DNA of 33,959 nt from Intestinibacter bartlettii (GTDB taxonomy: Bacteria > Bacillota > Clostridia > Peptostreptococcales > Peptostreptococcaceae). Below the pieces are notes generated by a model that had not been told where the DNA came from, did no database searches, and saw only the letters and a program-made list of their open reading frames with translations. Positions 33,958 through 33,959 of this stretch are shown piece after piece. How positions within the stretch are numbered: the first letter of the stretch is position 1; every line of letters begins with the position of its first letter. The position numbers were made by a program, and so were the translations under genes. The DNA is taken from contig NZ_JAHLOQ010000036.1 in assembly GCF_018917435.1 (NCBI RefSeq), positions 1 to 33,959 of the forward strand, in the 5' to 3' direction.

Positions 33958-33959
33958 AC

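Noticed and set aside
1-33959. CRISPR array, tRNA, rRNA or prophage genes
   Set aside because: No regularly spaced repeats, cloverleaf or phage structural genes were seen. Repeats present are hairpins and short operator-like motifs.

Overview
The window is low-GC (AT-rich) DNA from an anaerobic, endospore-forming Firmicute, most likely a clostridium of the Peptostreptococcaceae (relatives of Clostridioides, Paeniclostridium, Romboutsia). Support comes from a pyruvate:ferredoxin oxidoreductase, a class III fructose-1,6-bisphosphatase, an alpha/beta-type spore SASP, a PduL-type phosphotransacylase, a DUF3793 protein, strong AGGAGG ribosome sites and sigma-A promoters with 17-bp spacers. I cannot fix the genus. 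Most genes lie on the minus strand, and most transcription units end in readable hairpin terminators.

Layout. (1) 1-160: a structured stretch resembling the 3' end of an IS200/IS605-type element, then a bidirectional terminator. (2) 167-3736: a three-gene operon, ATP-grasp D-aspartate ligase, aspartate racemase and MurE, that probably makes a D-Asp branch on L-Lys muropeptides. MurE carries DNPD where DAP-adding enzymes carry DNPR. (3) 3834-9219: a zinc-ribbon/OB-fold membrane protein, a Na/Pi cotransporter with a candidate PhoP box, and fbp. (4) 9511-12333: a Xaa-Pro aminopeptidase and a DUF3267 membrane protein whose HExxH motif has become HQxxH. (5) 12347-15364: the ferrous-iron operon feoA-feoA-feoB-Cys-rich protein, with a sigma-A promoter flanked by two Fur-like boxes. 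DUF3793 is divergent from it. (6) 16004-18104: two unrecognised proteins and a decayed HAD-phosphatase pseudogene. (7) 18124-23084: PFOR and PduL, which together give pyruvate to acetyl-CoA to acetyl-phosphate. (8) 23182-29162: a GAF-GAF-PP2C phosphatase, an iron-sulfur flavoprotein, and aroC-aroB-aroA with overlapping ends. (9) 29326-33656: a small membrane protein, an unknown protein with an odd leader, a 55-residue small protein, a SASP, an HI0933-type flavoprotein and a PAP2 phosphatase. (10) 33754-33959: a possible gene remnant, then a hairpin and coding tail resembling an insertion-sequence end.

Both window ends look like mobile-element ends, which is what a draft contig broken at repeats would show. 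I saw no CRISPR array, tRNA, rRNA, prophage or defence island. The best candidates for less-described biology are the peptidoglycan cassette, the paired Fur-like sites shared by feo and DUF3793, the five-repeat Pho box, the degenerate zincin, and the unknown genes at 16039-17882 and 30107-30856.
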